A DNA stretch of 16,938 nt from positions 1 to 16,938 of the forward strand of contig DATLFI010000079.1 in NCBI GenBank assembly GCA_035524895.1, written 5' to 3'. The notes under the pieces are model-generated. The model was not told where the DNA came from. It saw only the letters and a program-made list of their open reading frames with translations, and made no database searches. Shown here piece by piece: positions 16,246-16,938 of the stretch. Each line of letters opens with the position of its first letter. Within the stretch, counting starts at the first letter, position 1. The DNA comes from DATLFI01 sp035524895. Its GTDB lineage: Bacteria > Acidobacteriota > Thermoanaerobaculia > Multivoradales > Multivoraceae. The translations under genes were made by a program, and so were the position numbers.

Positions 16246-16938
16246 CTATCGCACCACCAGGACAGGGCTCTCGATCGCCTCCGCGACCGCGAGCAGAGCT
16301 TCCCGCTCGAGCCCCTCGCCGCCGCCGGGCAGCACCAGGATCCCGCAGCCGACACGGCGAGCCGTGCGCAGCAGATCTGCGGCCGAGGCGCTCTTCGCGC
16401 TGATGACCCGCGGCGGCGGCGAGGCCCACTGCACCACCTCGAGGATCTCGGCTTCGCGGCGCTTGCGCTCCTTCTCGCCGCCTGGGACCACCGCCACTAC
16501 TTCCTGATCTTCCGCGCTGCGGAAACGCCAGGCCAGCTCAGCGGCACGCCGCGCCGCGACGGACCCGTCGTAGACCAGCACCAGGGGTAACGGCAGGTTC
16601 ACTCGGGGTCGCACCAACAGAGTGCGGCGCGGACCGGTGATCAAGATCTGCCGCGCGATCGGGCCGAGGCGCGACGCCGACCCCGCCGACCAGCCGCTGC
16701 GGCCAACCACCGCGAGGTCGTTGTCCTCGGCGAGGCGCAGCAGCTCGCCGGCGACGGTGCCGCGGCCGACGCGGAACGACCAGCGAACGCGAGCGCGCGC
16801 GGCGCTGCGCGCGACCGCGGCGCGGAGGCGCGCCGCCTCGGCGCGGTAGCGACGCTCGATCAGGCGCGGTGCCAGCTCGCGGGTGCGCCCCGAGTAGAGC
16901 CCCACCTCCTGACCCAACGCGCGCTCGCACGCTCCGAG
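16246..16938 (-). CDS. Universal stress protein, tandem UspA domains (start beyond the right edge)
   Basis: The frame stays open to the window edge (230 residues visible), so the true start lies outside; a TTG at 16917 is only an internal start-like codon. The visible part covers the end of one UspA domain and a second one. The first ends with GRSGWSAGSASRLGPIARQIL, which fits the ATP-binding pattern G-2x-G-9x-G but has Pro where Ser/Thr usually follows. The second begins LVLVYDGSVAARRAAELAWRF and ends GILVLPGGGEGLEREALLAVAEAIESPVLVVR; it lacks the G-2x-G-9x-G pattern and probably does not bind ATP. Such proteins respond to starvation or oxidative stress; the exact role is unknown. It converges on gcvP. 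Confidence 0.75.
   Translation of the reverse strand, partial: LGACERALGQEVGLYSGRTRELAPRLIERRYRAEAARLRAAVARSAARARVRWSFRVGRGTVAGELLRLAEDNDLAVVGRSGWSAGSASRLGPIARQILITGPRRTLLVRPRVNLPLPLVLVYDGSVAARRAAELAWRFRSAEDQEVVAVVPGGEKERKRREAEILEVVQWASPPPRVISAKSASAADLLRTARRVGCGILVLPGGGEGLEREALLAVAEAIESPVLVVR

Overview
The window is a GC-rich bacterial chromosome segment with 13 protein-coding genes, tightly packed, many starting with GTG or TTG and overlapping by 4 bases. I see no rRNA, tRNA, CRISPR array, phage gene or transposase. A secreted protein ending in a probable outer-membrane barrel points to a diderm cell. The phoH-pgpH-ybeY-era order and a PgpH-type cyclic-di-AMP phosphodiesterase occur in Acidobacteriota and in deltaproteobacterial lineages among diderms. 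I lean towards an Acidobacteriota-like organism, but this is inference from gene content and not a taxonomic call.

Layout. Positions 1-264 hold the end of a repeat element, a pair of 18-base direct repeats and a good sigma-70-type promoter. This promoter drives 268-1917, an unfamiliar exported protein with Ig-like and beta-barrel regions. From 2012 to 4715 a compact cluster encodes a DUF2064 glycosyltransferase, a bifunctional NAD(P)HX repair enzyme (Nnr) and TsaE (t6A tRNA modification), each overlapping the next by 4 bases. A 3-hydroxyacyl-CoA dehydrogenase (4753-5607) follows. Positions 5750-10598 are the conserved RNA/ribosome housekeeping block phoH, pgpH, ybeY, era. A 333-bp non-coding element with terminal inverted repeats sits at 10648-10980; its left end is about 96% identical, in inverted orientation, to the first 114 bases of the window. 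The two copies therefore bracket about 10.5 kb in opposite orientations. Then come fdhD on the minus strand, a divergent CaxA-type Ca2+/Na+ antiporter, a full-length single-chain gcvP, and a minus-strand universal stress protein that runs off the right edge.

How the genes fit together. PhoH, YbeY and Era act in 16S rRNA maturation, RNA quality control and 30S assembly; PgpH adds cyclic-di-AMP breakdown to the same transcription unit. Nnr and TsaE are general maintenance functions often found side by side. FdhD, CaxA, GcvP and the stress protein look like independent single genes; their usual partners (formate dehydrogenase, gcvT/gcvH) are absent.

The window is mostly ordinary core genome. 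The features most worth a second look are the inverted repeat element and its partner copy, the tandem operator-like repeat at the first promoter with a related motif before the acyl-CoA dehydrogenase, the unrecognised exported protein, and start-site details (TTG for phoH, possible leaderless starts for two genes, a possible sequestered ribosome binding site on gcvP). I found no convincing previously undescribed multi-gene system.
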